Assembly: GCA_900555005.1 (NCBI GenBank)
Contig: USJM01000107.1
Location: forward strand, 1 to 6,402
Source of the DNA: an uncultured Lachnospiraceae bacterium
Lineage (GTDB): Bacteria; Bacillota_A; Clostridia; Lachnospirales; Lachnospiraceae
Reading direction: 5' to 3'
DNA length: 6,402 nucleotides
Part shown: positions 6,260 to 6,402 of the stretch, piece by piece
Layout of the letters: each line of letters starts with the position of its first letter
Position numbering within the stretch: position 1 is the first letter of the stretch
The notes under the pieces: model-generated
Told to the model about the DNA's origin: nothing
The model's input: the letters and a program-made list of their open reading frames with translations, nothing else
Database searches by the model: none
Translations under genes and position numbers: made by a program

Positions 6260-6402
6260 ATGGAAGCTTATCTGGATAATTCAGCAACAACAAAGGTTTC
6301 GGAGGCGGTAAAGGACATTGTTGTACAGACGATGATGGTCGATTACGGGAACCCCTCCTCCAGGCATCAGAAGGGTGTCGATGCAGAGAGGTATGTCCGG
6401 GA
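6260..6402 (+). CDS. Cysteine desulfurase, NifS/IscS family (5' part only)
   Basis: The first 47 codons of a pyridoxal-phosphate enzyme that takes sulfur from cysteine to form a persulfide for Fe-S cluster assembly or tRNA thiolation. The N-terminal signature AYLDNSATTKV and the block YGNPSSRHQKG at about residues 30-40 are typical. The PLP lysine and persulfide cysteine lie beyond the window, so the subgroup (IscS, NifS, or the kind paired with ThiI) cannot be fixed. The ATG is preceded by AAGGA (6251-6255). It starts 10 bases after the frameshifted rsmE stop, or 47 bases after the ancestral stop at 6212, and is probably the last visible member of the galK-to-desulfurase transcription unit. 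Confidence 0.93.
   Translation, partial: MEAYLDNSATTKVSEAVKDIVVQTMMVDYGNPSSRHQKGVDAERYVR

Noticed and set aside
1..6402. A previously undescribed multi-gene system in the window
   Set aside because: Every substantial open frame is accounted for by a known housekeeping or sugar-metabolism family; the unusual signals are small-scale (repeat, tRNA bases, frameshift).

Overview
The window looks like a chromosomal segment from a Gram-positive Clostridia, most likely a Lachnospiraceae gut anaerobe. The reasons are a PolC-type replicative polymerase, a prmA-rsmE-cysteine desulfurase gene order familiar from that group, strong AGGAGG-type ribosome binding sites, tRNA genes without an encoded CCA end, and a clostridial-type divergent galactokinase. 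The genus is inference. All genes lie on the + strand. I found no mobile-element gene, CRISPR array or phage gene, and no new multi-gene system.

Layout. Positions 1-1479 are the 3' third of polC, with its start outside the window. The 329-base gap 1480-1808 holds a 154-base imperfect palindrome with 23-bp perfect outer arms (1492-1645), a small hairpin related to a motif inside that palindrome (1665-1683), and two tandem promoters (1689-1717 and 1759-1787). These lead into tRNA-Glu(CTC) at 1809-1880 and tRNA-Val(CAC) at 1934-2007, each followed by an intrinsic terminator. A weaker extended -10 promoter (2045-2073) then precedes a compact cluster: galK (2103-3383), galE (3475-4491), prmA (4501-5454), rsmE (5461-6249, frameshifted near its end) and the first 47 codons of a cysteine desulfurase gene (6260 to the window edge).

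How the genes work together. GalK and GalE are the kinase and epimerase steps of galactose (Leloir-type) metabolism; no transferase gene is present. PrmA and RsmE modify the ribosome (L11 and 16S rRNA), and the cysteine desulfurase supplies sulfur for Fe-S clusters or tRNA thiolation. Gaps of 6-10 nt from galE onward suggest co-transcription, so sugar genes appear to sit ahead of a housekeeping translation cluster.

The points most worth a second look are the single-base frameshift in rsmE that removes the conserved end of its SAM-binding knot, the large palindromic repeat after polC, non-canonical bases in both tRNAs (C55 in tRNA-Val; an A6-G67 mismatch in tRNA-Glu), and the divergent sugar-binding motif of GalK.
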